Below, in pieces: positions 48,924 to 61,592 of a stretch of 64,000 nt of DNA. The DNA is taken from assembly GCA_040954595.2 (NCBI GenBank), contig CM082595.2, forward strand, positions 7,068,001 to 7,132,000, written 5' to 3'. The position numbers and the translations under genes are program-made. This DNA comes from Balanoglossus misakiensis (Eukaryota > Hemichordata). The notes beneath the pieces were generated by a model, which saw only the letters and a program-made list of their open reading frames with translations, made no database searches and was not told the origin of the DNA. Position 1 is the first letter of the stretch; every line of letters starts with the position of its first letter.

Positions 48924-51736
48924 ACATCACCATGAAATACATGTCCACACGACATCAAAAACAGTGAAATTTGGGAGAAAATTTAGAGGCTGCGTCGATA
49001 AATTTACGATTGATCGCATGCCATGGCAACAAAGTTCAAACTGAACCAATGTCACTTTCACAATTTTTGGAGTTATTTTCCACATTTTGAAGTAAAATTC
49101 GGAACAGAAATTAATTGTAGGTGCAGTCGCTACATGTACTGAGTGGAGGCAAAATAAACTGAGGGAGTTTTGAGTAATTTTTGCAGTTTATTTTGAGGGA
49201 TTTTGAGACAAGACTGTTTGAAACTGAATGCAATCCGTCAACTTGGAATGTAAACAATCAAAAATTGGGTTCTTTTTTCCACATTTACAAAGACATTTTT
49301 GAAAGAAACTTATTTCAGCCTACAGTCGCTTCATGTAACGAGTATAAACAATCCAAATCTGAGTCGTTTTGGAATATTTTTACTCGTTTTTTTGATGAAT
49401 TTTGACATGGAGGGGTCTGAAAGTTATGATGTGAGGTCCATTTCCCATCAGATCTCCATTGCATCCGAAAGGATGAAGGCGATTCATCAATTTATGTGTG
49501 CAAAATGATTCTAAAAACTTACCTGCAAATCGCCTGATATATATTGTATTGTGATCTGTAAATATTTCCATTCTGTAGTCCAAAATTGTTGTTATTTCAA
49601 ATATGTATGAACAAGGGATGTGAACCATGTGAACGGCGAAGTTTTACCGCCATGATTTGCATATCCACTTTTGATTAATGGTGTAGAGGGCGCACTTAGA
49701 GCTCGATGAGACTAGCGTGAAAAGTTACTTTGCAGTTCTATGTTAATCAGATATGTACAGAAAGTTTGTTTTTCATTTTATTTAGTCGATTTCAAGGAGT
49801 AAAATTTCGCTGTCTGGCTGACAAGCGTTAATACAGCCATCTGATTCAGAGGCAGCAACTGAAATATCAACAGTAGGGGGCGCTATGACCATTTTTGCTA
49901 TCAGGCCGACGACTCTTGCTGTTCTCGATCGTCCTAAATGTTTTGAGGCCACTGTCCTTTTGCCCGATAGAAACATGCAGCTTTGGCAAGCAAAGATGAC
50001 TTGCGCAGATTGTATCATACTCTACCATGCTTTCTTTGTTTTTAGTTGATATTTTCGTTACTAAAATGTACATAGTCAGTAAACAATTAGTATAAAGTTG
50101 TTTATCGTGTTATTTTGAGTTTTTATTGCAAATAATCACGTTTGTATTTTTTAAAAATTTGTTTAAACTTTAAATGTAGTTGAATTTGTTTAGCTGAGAA
50201 AGTGCATCTGTATATGGCACCCTGATTTCATCAATAATTTAATGGCTGACAGTCGTATTACTATTGTTAAGTCATTTTATTGAATGCAAGAATTTATGAT
50301 GGAATTGGACGTTTGTAACTAGCATGCGAGTCAGTTTGCAACATATATCTATATGTAATAAATGGAAATGTGATAAATTAAACACCTGTGTTTGATATGC
50401 TTGCATTCATCCCCCAAAAATCCTCCTGTGTAACCACATTCATGGATAGTACTGCAAAACAAGCTAACAGACACATCTAAACCATTTGCACACATACCCC
50501 ACACAGACATAAACACTCAGAAAAACATGTTCGGTTCAAAGTTTTATTACAAATGGTAGCAATGCTGGTGTCACCAGGTTACAGTAAATCAGAATAAAAC
50601 TCTCATCTGCCATTTCAAACAAAATTCTGAATTCAGAAACAGGAAAAGGAAGCTTTGCTGTATATTGTCTGCCATGTCAAAGGTCAAATGGAACTATCAT
50701 AGAATTATTCTGTCTGGTTGATACCATGGCAATCTTCGACTAAAAAAATGTCCAGGGTCAAACTACTAAGATCATGAGATGGTTTGAAGGTAGATGTAAA
50801 ACGGTGCTTGTAATTGGTTAAGATTGGTATAGATACACATTACAAGCCAATGAAAAGAACAGTAACATTCAATTGGTTTTATTGCAACAAACACTGGATA
50901 TATCTGTTTGCTTCTCACATTCCGGCAAAAATAACATGATAGCAGAAAAAAACATGGGCTCACACATTTGAAAGTAATTTGAAAGTTTTAAATAAAGTGA
51001 AATAATCCAATATCAAGAAAGTGTAATGTGATAAATAGTTTTGTTTATTTGATTTTCACATCATTATGCTGAATCTCAAGACAGAAAACTACAGGATTGG
51101 TTAAAGGGCCGGTAGCTATGACCATTTGACGATTTTTTCATTATTTGGTCTGCGCAAAGACAATTTCTTAGTCTGCTTGTATAAACATCTTAAAAACGCC
51201 AAGTATTCACATTGTCAGCAAAGTAAGTATCATGCAAGTGCAATGATATCATTGAGATCTGAATTTTAATCCAGGCTAAAATTCAAATGTCTATTAAAAT
51301 TCACCGTTGGGTAGGTATTAGTGTGAATTCTGGACTTTGACTTTCAGTTTTGGTTGTTTTATAATTTGCAGTTTCTAAGTTGATTCAAATGGCCGCATTA
51401 TAAACCCATATCTATGTTTCCTCTTTTACTTGGAAATTAATTCCATTTTGAAATATTCTGGAAGAATTTTATTCTGATTTTATTTCTAACACAATATTAA
51501 AGAATAATTCTCTTGTACACCTAAAGATTACTGTTTCTACAGATTTATTTTACAAAAAAATTCTTTGGAAGAAACAGATAAAAATATCTTTGAAGTTGTT
51601 TAAGACTTCCTTGTTTTCACCCACATTCAGTGGTCTTCCTTCCCCAATTAGGTATAATGGTATGTTCTGTTTATTTTAACAGGACAAGGTTATTCTGTAT
51701 CAAGGGGTGGGCAGGGTGATTTCTGAGGGGTTGTCT
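48924..51736. other. 3' flank of copy 2 and intergenic DNA, unit C
   Basis: Counterpart of 21708-24525. It keeps the CTCF-core-like word at 49870-49883. No supported gene. Confidence 0.6.
49870..49883 (+). promoter_or_regulatory. CTCF-core-like site (unit C)
   Basis: Unit C copy of ACAGTAGGGGGCGC. Confidence 0.3.
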
Positions 51737-54700
51737 TCACTTCTGCGGTGGAGGCATTCCGAACTGAAACGCAGTAGGCACGGCTGTCTGTGTAAATTGA
51801 TACCCCCCAACTTCCTTGATTTTCTTAGACTCTGTCAAATAAACAAAAACAAATGTATTTTATTCTAAATCGCTTCATTTGCTGAAAAAGTTTCAGATAA
51901 TATTTTTGCAACAAAATCTGTATAAAGGCATATGGGAAGAGAGTAACAACAAAACTGTTTTTATAAGATTTTTTAATGTTATGCGTCTGGATTTTGGCTC
52001 ATATGGGAGTTTGTTGTATTCAAACCAAACCATGGTGGGGAAAGGGGTAAACAGAGAAGGGTGTGAAAGAGGGTGATACAGTACCAGAAGGCATCACAAA
52101 ACCTTACCTGCTAAAGCTTTCCTCTGATCGGCCAATTTCCCAATTTCTTGAATTTCCAATTGTTGTTCTGCAGTTAAACCACTTATTAAGGCGTTATACC
52201 AGCTGGGATCTTGCACTTGTAAACCTATTGTAGAAGAACAAATCATTGTTAATGACACAGTCCCCACTGGACCAATACACTATTCGAGGACTGACATCAG
52301 TTCAAGAACTTCAAAATGGCTCTGACAAGATTTCTCACAAAGCAGGCAAATTCATATGAATCTGAAGCTTATTTGGTATAGAAGATTATATGGCTGATGA
52401 TAGTCAAGGAGTTAATGAACAAATCTGCTTGATTCACAATTCAACAATTTTACATCCTGCCATTTTTTACCTTGTAAAACTTCTTTAAATACCATGTATT
52501 CATCAATTGGACAATCTTCATCATCAAGAGGCGTGTTGTAACTTTCCAGAGCGGTCTCTTCATAGCCTTCCTCATCATCGTCAAAATTCCTGTCACCACT
52601 CTGTTGCCAAGGAAACAATAATTCTTATGCCAAAATGTTACTTGTAATTTTTCCTGTGTCAATTACTCACTGGAGAAATTGCAATCATAGTGGACACCGC
52701 CCTCTAGAGAATATACCAGCTTTATTTAAAAAAGGACCAAGTTTAAAGTTATCATTCCAGCTGTGTTCAGACAGTTAGGACGAGCGCCCTCTAGAGGGAA
52801 GCAACTGACTCACCCTCTTCGCTAACATATCCATGTATTCCTGCGACGTCTCGTCTACTTCATCTTCATCACTTTCTAAGACTTCTTCGTAATCTTCATC
52901 CTCATCTTCCTCCTCGTCATCACTGTCTCCCTCCTCTGCCTGAGCCCTACCTGTCAATGTAATAAAAGAGAATGATCTTACAAGTTGTGATTGTAACAAA
53001 ATACCGTAAAACAGGAATTTTTTACAGACTTCACGAGAGCCAAAAAACCACGAAAATAATAAGTGAATAAAACAGTTTTTGAAGATAACGATGCAGTTAG
53101 TGAATTACGAGAACGCAAAAATGAATCTCCACTTAACAGTTGCCTCTTATTAACATGTCGAAATTTCCTGGTTTACAGTATATATTATTTTGTGTACGAT
53201 ATATATTCAAGCAGAAAATGCCATACACGTTCAACTGTACAAAGCACAGTGAAATTGGATGTAGCAAATATGCATACTTATTTTCATAGGCTCTGTGAAG
53301 TCCTTTGAATATTAGCAAGAGTGCTGGCAGAAACTGAGATGCAAAGGAATTGACAGTTTCTGGTCTCGATGGCAAACTCATCAATGTACAAAGTCCAAAT
53401 GCACAGATTTTACGATCATGTCAGCTACAAACAAATAATAATTATAACATAGTTACATGCCATTCTAAAGTCCAAGTCACTAGTCAAATCATCAATTTTG
53501 TCCATTAATCAGTTTTCATTTCAGATCATATGGAGCCAGTCAATTTTTCAACATAAATAAAATTATTTCAAGCAATAAAATGGTAACAATACTCATGTTT
53601 GTAAAATTAATATCGTTAGTGTTGGCCATCATGGTTCAACACTGGTTTCATTATAAAATTTCTTTCATAGAACTGGTGAAATGACAAACAATGATATAAA
53701 GATAGATCTGAACTCACCCGAGAAAACAGTCAGTGTCATGGAACCACTGCTTGAGGAACTGCTCAGTGATAGATTGGTCTGAGTTTGGAAGCCTCATTTT
53801 TTCTAAAATTTCTAAAAGTAAGACTGGATTGTAATAGAGGGCAGGCACTACGACTTGTAGACACATTGTTCTGAGTTCACTAATGTCTTGACTTCCCGCG
53901 TCAGTCGCTCTAAAACTAATTCTATGAAGGATGGGATTACCTGTCGGTGAAATGAGAAAAAAATAATTAGTTCTGATTTTACAGAAAAATCTCCTGTGGC
54001 AGAGATGTTAAATGGATCCACACCACCAGTCTGTGGAGAACAAAGTTCAACTTGTTCCATACACCCTTTTCCCTAAGTCTCTAATGACCCGAGCAGCCAT
54101 CTTGAATATGAACTCAAAGCGAGGCTAATGGGGAAACCCCCCTTGATGTGATTGGTCAAATTTTCCCCATTGGCCTCGATTGAGTTCAAATTCATAATGG
54201 CTGTGTTAGGGCACTAGACTTATGAAAAGGGTGTATCCATGTCAGCTTACCTGATCTATGAGTCCTTTGTACTGTAATAAAATAACTTCTAACAACTTGG
54301 CAGCATGGCATTCAGAGTCCTCGCCCGCATCACCTTTGAAAATCTGCAGAAAAAAGGCAACAGTGCTTGAAAAACAAAGTATTATCCCCTTGGGATCTGC
54401 TTGGAACAAACCACTACTAGCTAAGACTTGTCACCAGCAAAGAACGGTTTTGACAAAGGGAGGGGGGTTGCCTCATACAGGGTACTCACTCTTTTGCAGA
54501 TATTGTAGATGACTTCAATGTGTTTCGCATCAGATATAAATGCCTGTGGATCCACTATGATGTAGTTGTGGAGAGCTGGCATCATTTCTACAGCAAACAA
54601 GAACCGAATATGTTCAAATAAATTTAAGACATTTAAGATTTACAAATTTAAGACCTCAGAAAATTTTCCGAGGATTTATTTTCTGAAAGATGACAACAGA

Positions 54701-55861
54701 TTGTGTTGAAAGGGTGAATATCTTACATTAAGTTGAATGGATGAACTTACCCAGGAAGAAATCAAAGCCGTCTTTCTGGAACATGTCGTACATCATGAAG
54801 AAAACTTGCCATAAAGGCCGTGAAATGTGACTACACGTAAGACTAAAGACCAATGACAAAACTTCCTCATAAAAATCTGCAAGACAAAACAATCATACAA
54901 AAAATGTTCTACCGGTAGATGCTTTCAATTCGTCTCTTCTTTAAGAATATTGTAAGTTTAAAAATTTCTTATGTCATTCACTTGTCTGTCAGTTCCGAGT
55001 AAAGATTCTGGCGGTCAGGAATCAACAAACATTTTCTAATTTGCGGCAAAGGTTCACTTGAATTTTTCTTCTCCATTATTGGAAGCCTACTCACCCATCA
55101 CATTTTGTTGTAATATTGTTCCTATAACACTCAAAACAATTTCCTCTATCTGCATCATAATCTGTGAAAATAAATGCACAAGAACTTAACAATTATGTTT
55201 TTTTAACAGGTCAATGAAAAAATCCCCATAATTATTAGAAGAAATGCCATTAAGAGGGATGATCATAGTTATATGTTGAAATTCAAAATGGCAACTTCAG
55301 TTGCCATAGTGATTTTCAAAATGGCTACCTTGAATATACTACATTGCTCCTGGTTCTGAGACAATCGCATTTGAAACACACATTGAATGGATTATTCTTA
55401 TGAAATATGTACAGATTTCTTAACAATGACAATTATTGTTACAATTATTCTCCATTTCAATAATTCACCTCTTTGTGATCCTCCATGACAGTAAGAATTG
55501 TCTCTAAAGTGTTGAGAATTCCCATTGCCGTAATGGCCTTATCTTCAGTCTGGTCTTCTGCATCTACGACCTGGTTGAAGGTGACAACCTGTTTAACCAA
55601 CAAAAAATGGTTATTGCATTATCACATTACACAGGCTGGCAAGACAAGATGGTGCAGAATCAACATTCAGCAGAGTTTAAATGCAGCAGGAAAAGAAATG
55701 TGTAATTCGTTCCAGAAATCTTAAAACTGGTTTTGTGGGTACACTTACATAACATTTTCAGCCTGATGTATCAAGAATTTGTTGCTCCATGAAATACCAC
55801 CACCAAACTATCAAATTGTCCAGAACCTGCGACTTACCAAATTCCGAGTAATTTCTACAGC
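51737..55861 (-). pseudogene. IPO7: Importin-7 3' fragment, unit C copy (truncated)
   Basis: Exons in transcription order: 55861-55838 (remnant), 55588-55469, 55161-55095, 54876-54751, 54587-54490, 54343-54251, 53940-53718, 53424-53282, 52950-52814, 52600-52471, 52224-52108, 51831-51737. The terminal exon is intact here: a six-C run (51803-51808) keeps the frame of the conserved tail (VGGYQFTQT ... FQFGMPPP, then stop). Lesions are truncation at 55861, the shared frameshift at 53882-53883, and a donor changed from GT to AT at 53281 after the exon encoding GLHRAYE. Confidence 0.92.
54060..54235. mobile_element. MITE-like inverted-repeat element in importin intron (unit C)
   Basis: Unit C counterpart of the element at 4797-4980, with the same termini and the shortest poly-C core of the three. 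Confidence 0.7.
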
Positions 55862-57979
55862 CTCGGGCTATGCCCTCGGGGAATACAAGACTGGTTTAGT
55901 TGTGACTAGCAGCGCCCTCGGTCATCAAAATACACTGTTGCCCTCATTGTCAGTCATCATGTGTATAATGTTGCCCTCGCTATCATGTGTTATTATTTAA
56001 CTATTGTACCATCTCACAGATTCACGTGTCCTCTCCATCGGAAATAAATCGTACTAGCCGCAAAACCGTCTACGCATGTGCAGTTGAACAAATGTCTTAT
56101 CTTATTCGCAGGCACAGAAGACAAGAATTCGGCAAGAACGACAAGGCCATAACATCCAAGAAAAACGAATATGTTATAGTAGACCATGGGACAAATGTGA
56201 AGGCTGATGTTTGGGGTTTTCGACACTTGCATGGTCAAACTACGCACCAAATATCGGCCCGTGTGATGTGGTGTGGTGCAACGAGTCCTTGGTGGTATCT
56301 TGGGTTAATATCAAACTCAAACACAAACAACTTTTGTGCTAGAGATACGTAGTTTGTCAGCGACATTTCCCGAACACTGCAAACGACATTTCCCTTCAAT
56401 GCGAAATCAGAACAACTATGGTGTTCACTAACAAAAGATTATGTTGGTTCCAAAGAACGGGCATCGCAAGGTGAAATAAGGATGTTGGTGTTTATAAAAG
56501 GGCCTAGGCAGAATTAACAAGGTTTTTTTTCTTTTCAAATCTGGGGCACCAAAAATAGTGACCTTCCCCGGAAAATTGCACCAACCCACCTGTTGTTATT
56601 CTGCTCAGTCCCTAAATTTAAACACAATACGAGTCAAACAATATGGATATTATAATGAAACTGGATGTAAAGGGTAAGAGGGTGTAAGCTTCCTTTACCG
56701 CTATGTCTGTCCAATATCAGTGTATATCTCTATTGGGTCAGCTGACCGTAGTGTTTGTGTAGGGGTATGATCCCACGTGAATTTTAATTAACTGATACTG
56801 GCTACTTCAGAGATATACATTGATAGTGGATAGAGATAAAGGACACGGCTTATCTGCACTAGCCCTGGCAGAAGATCGATTCAGGGTAAAATATTAAAAA
56901 TTATTTTATTAATAAAAAAATACTGAAATATTAAACAACGTGTCTTCTGATGCCTGCGCGTGGATCTGTCAAGTGGTGTGAATCGCTACATCGTTGGTGG
57001 CGCTTTTGTGATCTGCGATTCCATGAAGAGTGACCCAGGGTCTACAAGCTCACGATTTTCACAAAACATAACACTTATCCATGAAGTTATATAAAATAAT
57101 TTGGGTAAGAAATCCTGCAGAGATCCGTCATTCAAGGATAATATCAATTAGTTGAATAAGTAAGCTTTATTAAGGACTTGAAATGGCAATTGTCACAAAA
57201 GGGACTTTTCAGTAAACAAGCATGTGTGAAAAACGTGAACGTTCTTTTTAAAATGATGACACATAAATATATTATTGTTATGCAAATCACCGTATTTCCA
57301 CGTTTATTTCTGGCCTTTTTGTTGGAATTTAAAACAAATATCAGCATATATCAGTCGAACCATATTAAACAGCGCAATGAGATCGGCATCGTTTTCAATA
57401 TCGGATACTAATCAATATCTGCCCCCCTCCCACCCTCATATGACATGGTTCTGAAATTGGGAGATTCGGACTTTTGATATTGTTTTCTGTTTTTGGAGTA
57501 TCCAATAGGTTAGTACTCATTCGACGGGACAGAATTTGGAAAAGGAACACCCCCGTTTCTGGTTTTCAAAGGATCATAATGATAAAACACGCAACCGTTA
57601 TTTTCAGAACATGCACACATATTTAAATACCCACATCCCCGGATAGTGCCACCACCGGTTGACAATATGATGAACGTATAGTCTCGCTCGTCGTTATGCA
57701 ATGACATTTGTGTGGGGACTTGGCTACTATATTATTGACCTACGTCGCCGGTACAAAACAACGGTTCTGTTATTGCTGAATAGGAAGGACTGTGGTTAAA
57801 TCACGACTACTCTCTCTGTGGTTTTAGTGTTCTATATGACCCAACAGGGCTGCGCGGCGAGCACCAAGTGTAATCCCTCGGCGTAGGGCGACGCGAACCT
57901 GGAACGACTGTCGTGGACACAGCAGGCCGATACCTGAGAGATCCCAGGGCGGAGTATACGAGGACAACCGGGATAAATC
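55862..57979. other. Unique DNA between unit C and the SLC22 gene
   Basis: It starts at the breakpoint with CCTCGGGCTATGCCCTCGG, followed by three short related words (GCCCTCGGTCATCA, GCCCTCATTGTCAG, GCCCTCGCTATCATG) that look like the end of a mobile element. The rest shows no convincing exon. From about 57840 the DNA becomes GC- and CpG-rich, consistent with the promoter and 5' UTR of the SLC22 gene. Confidence 0.5.
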
Positions 57980-60900
57980 ATGGATTTCGACGATGCCCTG
58001 GCCTTTATCGGCGACTTCGGCCCCTATCAAAAGAGACTCCTTCTCGCCAACGCCGCGATATTGCTGACGGTTCCCTTCGTGACGTTCGGACAGGTGTTCG
58101 TGAGCGCCGATGTGGATTTCGTGTGCAGGCAACCGGTTCCGCCCAGCGTCAACTTCGCGAACGGGACCCCGCCCATAGCGATAGGCCGACGCGAATGCCA
58201 GCATTTTGATTTCTCATTGACGGACGCTAACGCCAGTACACCTTACAACCCCCACAGTCAAGAGATAGGATTATTACATAACGGTAGGACAGCGTTGAAA
58301 CCTTGCAAACAGTGGATTTACGATCACTCACAATACCAGTCGACCACTGTTATCGAGGTAAGTATAGGTTCCATAATGGCCTTCATAAAATCTACAGGAT
58401 CTGATCTGTTGACTCGTACAAGTTCGTGCCCTGCACAATATACAGTCATGATACGTTTCTGGTATATAATAGATTAGAACAATAGTCCCTTGTCGATTGT
58501 TGTCTCTAATAAAGAATCTTAATTAAACTAGGCTATTGTTCTATGCCTCTCTATTTTTACTCATAATTACATTTCATGTTTTTGCATGCTTCTGTACTAC
58601 ATGCACGCGTTCGAATTCACACACGCTTGCCATGACTATCGTGATCACTGACCACACACACTATATATAGAAGCTCATAGACTTGATGGAAGTCCAGGTA
58701 TATGACATGGATACTCAACACTTTGCTGCGTAGAAAGAGACTACTAGTACTTGCAATTTGAAAGCACATTAAAATGGCGGTTGGCTCTTGCAAGTTGAGT
58801 GTTTGTTGGGTCACAAAAATGACAGAACTGGTATATATGAAGGGGGTCACGTGAAGGTCATATAGGTGGCCTGTTTCAATGTGTTTGTGTGCACTGCACG
58901 TTCTATTGACTCAGTGCTCTTAACTGATGTGTTTTTCATGTTAAAGGTGGAGTTTGTGCCCTATGCGCCTTGTATCGGCCTTGACATCGACGAAAATGTC
59001 GAGACCGCGGAACTTCAAATATTTTACCTGACGTCATCATTCTAGCACCAATTTGCGCATATCGTTTTAGATTGTAAACTCTTGCAACGGGGGGGGGGGG
59101 GGGGGGCTGAATAAACGGGTTACGCACACCCGTTTATTTTTTGAGCTTTTTTGGTTTTTATCATTTTTACATGCACAGCCATAATCAGAGGTTGACAATA
59201 TGTCTGTATACCCATCAGTATGTTCGATGACATCTCTTTGTTTAAAAAAACATAAACACGAAAATAATGCAAAACGTAACAGCTATTGGGGCTTGAATAC
59301 CTTGTTAGCATTTTAAGATCCATTTTGCATACATGAGTCATGAAAAAAATCCATTGGCGATTAATTACACCACCAGCAATGACTTGTTCTCTGTTTGTTT
59401 CTAGTGGGATCTGGTATGCGACAGAAAATGGCTGCGAGAGTTGGCAATGTCCGTCGTCTACGCGGGAATGGCTCTCGGCTCTGTCGTCTTTGGCGCTATC
59501 TCTGACAGGTATAGCTTCAGAATACTGCCAATGGATTTGGTAAATCTCAAAGGCATTGATTGCTTAAAGGGACACAGTCTCTCTCTCGCTACCCTTTTCC
59601 CATTATGTTTGATACAAGTCACCGTTTATGTTATTCTACATGTGGATATAGTGAATCAACGTTCGACCACACACAACTTCCACCCTACTTGTAGACACGA
59701 GAGTGAATAACTCGCCAAAATGAATAATGGTCTCTACCATTTATTCATTTTGGCGAGATTTTTACTCCCATATCCTACAAACGGTATGGCAGGTGTGTGT
59801 GGTTGAACGTTGATTCACTTTTATCCGCATGTAGAATAACAAATAGTGTCTTGTATCACTATCAAACATAATTAATGGAAAAAGGACAGCGAGAGAGATA
59901 CTTTGTATTGCCGCAAACAGGCTCCCTCGCAGATTCTAGTGATGCTTCAGGTTAAACATATACGATGGCACAATGAAAGAAAGAACAAACGTATATCCTT
60001 TTTTCTTCTTCAAGGTATGGACGATTGAAGTCTATCTTCTCAGCTTTGCTTGTCCAATCCGTTTTTTGTTTTGTGGCGGCGCTGTCACCAAACCTTGTCT
60101 TATTTATGTTGTGTCAGTTCATCATCGGGTTCACCTATCCAGGGATCTTTATTGCAACGTTTGCATATGGTAGGAAAATTGTGTATACATTGTAATTTGT
60201 ATGTATATAAAGTAGGGTAGTAGGAGAAACGAAAGGCGGTATAATCTCTACAACGCTGTTTCGAGACTAAACTGGTCAGTTTCGTGTTTCGTGAGTCACT
60301 GGACGCACACACCAGGAGTCCAGTGACTCACGAACCACGAAACTGGCCAGTTTAGTCTCCTGATGAGTGAGTCTATAGTGACTCGCGAAACAGCGTTGTA
60401 GAGATTTTACCGCCTTTCGTTTCTCCTACTACCCTACTTTATACTCTGCTCTACTTTTGTATTGAGCACTTTGTATCGGACCAGTCGAACCGCATACTTC
60501 GGATATAAACATGTATGTATATGTGTGGTGTGGCGTGGTGGTGGTGAATGTGTGTGTATGTATGCGATGCGAGAAAAAAATACCAAAACTTGAGTTGATT
60601 TGGCAATGACCAATATTCTAATCATTGTTCCGTTCATACATTACATTATGCAATTTCTTTCTAAATGTAGCCTACTCACATTGTTTCATAATTTGAAGAA
60701 TGTACTAAACTTACTTTCCGCCTTTGACGTTCCGCAGTGCTGGAATGGACTGGTGCGTCCAAGCGAGCCTTTGTCGGAAATGTGCTGGCTGTCACATTTG
60801 CCGTTGGTCACATGGCGCTGGCTCTGATTGCCTACGGGATTCGGCATTGGCGACTCTTGCAAGTTGTTCTGGGTACGCCACAGGCGGTGCTGATGGTTAT

Positions 60901-61513
60901 TTACGTTTTCAGGTGGGTGTAGGGGACATGCAAGTTAACAAATCTTTTGCACCATAACATTGTACATGTGCAAGCAATAAGGAAAGCATTGTCGGATTGT
61001 TTACCAACGTATTTATCCAAAATACCAATCTGATTAAAATCAGATGTAGGAAACGGCGACGTGGTTTTTTTATGCTGTGAGGCGACAGCATAAAAAACCC
61101 CACGTTGCCGTTCCCTACATCTGATTTTAATCAGATTGCCAAAATACATGCACAACGCGGGTATGTTGTTTTAGTCGACCAAGAGGAAACTATAGGCGAG
61201 AGAAATGACAGTCAATGGTGATATCATAATGTTACAATTTATCGTAGACTTATTCCAGAATCACCAAGGTGGCTCTTCTCACTTGGTCACGTGAACGAGG
61301 TCGACGTCATCCTTCGCCGAGCTGCACAGGCCAATAAAGTAACTCTACCCGGTACATACTATACATTCATCAGAGTGTCGGCAAATGTAAGAACTTTACA
61401 GTAGAATTCGTACAATTAACACATAGAAATTCATACAGAGAGAGAGACAGACAGAGAGACAGACAGACAGACAGACAGACTGACTGACGGACGGACGGAC
61501 GGACGGACGGACG

Positions 61514-61592
<79 letters not shown>

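Larger units (their letters stand above)
48391..55861. repeat. Tandem segmental duplication, unit C (truncated)
   Basis: Third tandem unit, collinear with the beginning of units A and B: end of the NHL exon, 3' flank, and importin-7 pseudogene exons. Homology stops at about 55861, inside the importin exon matching 28679-28797 of unit B. The DNA beyond it is unrelated. Unit C therefore has no orphan SLC22 exon and no downstream GT-like/NHL gene. Confidence 0.93.

Noticed and set aside
56014-56352. Short ORFs on both strands in the DNA right of unit C
   Set aside because: No splice context, no known domain, and overlapping on opposite strands.
58946-59030. Possible extra SLC22 exon between exons 1 and 2
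   Set aside because: Exon 1 joins exon 2 in phase to make the expected WDLVC motif; the segment adds no family motif.
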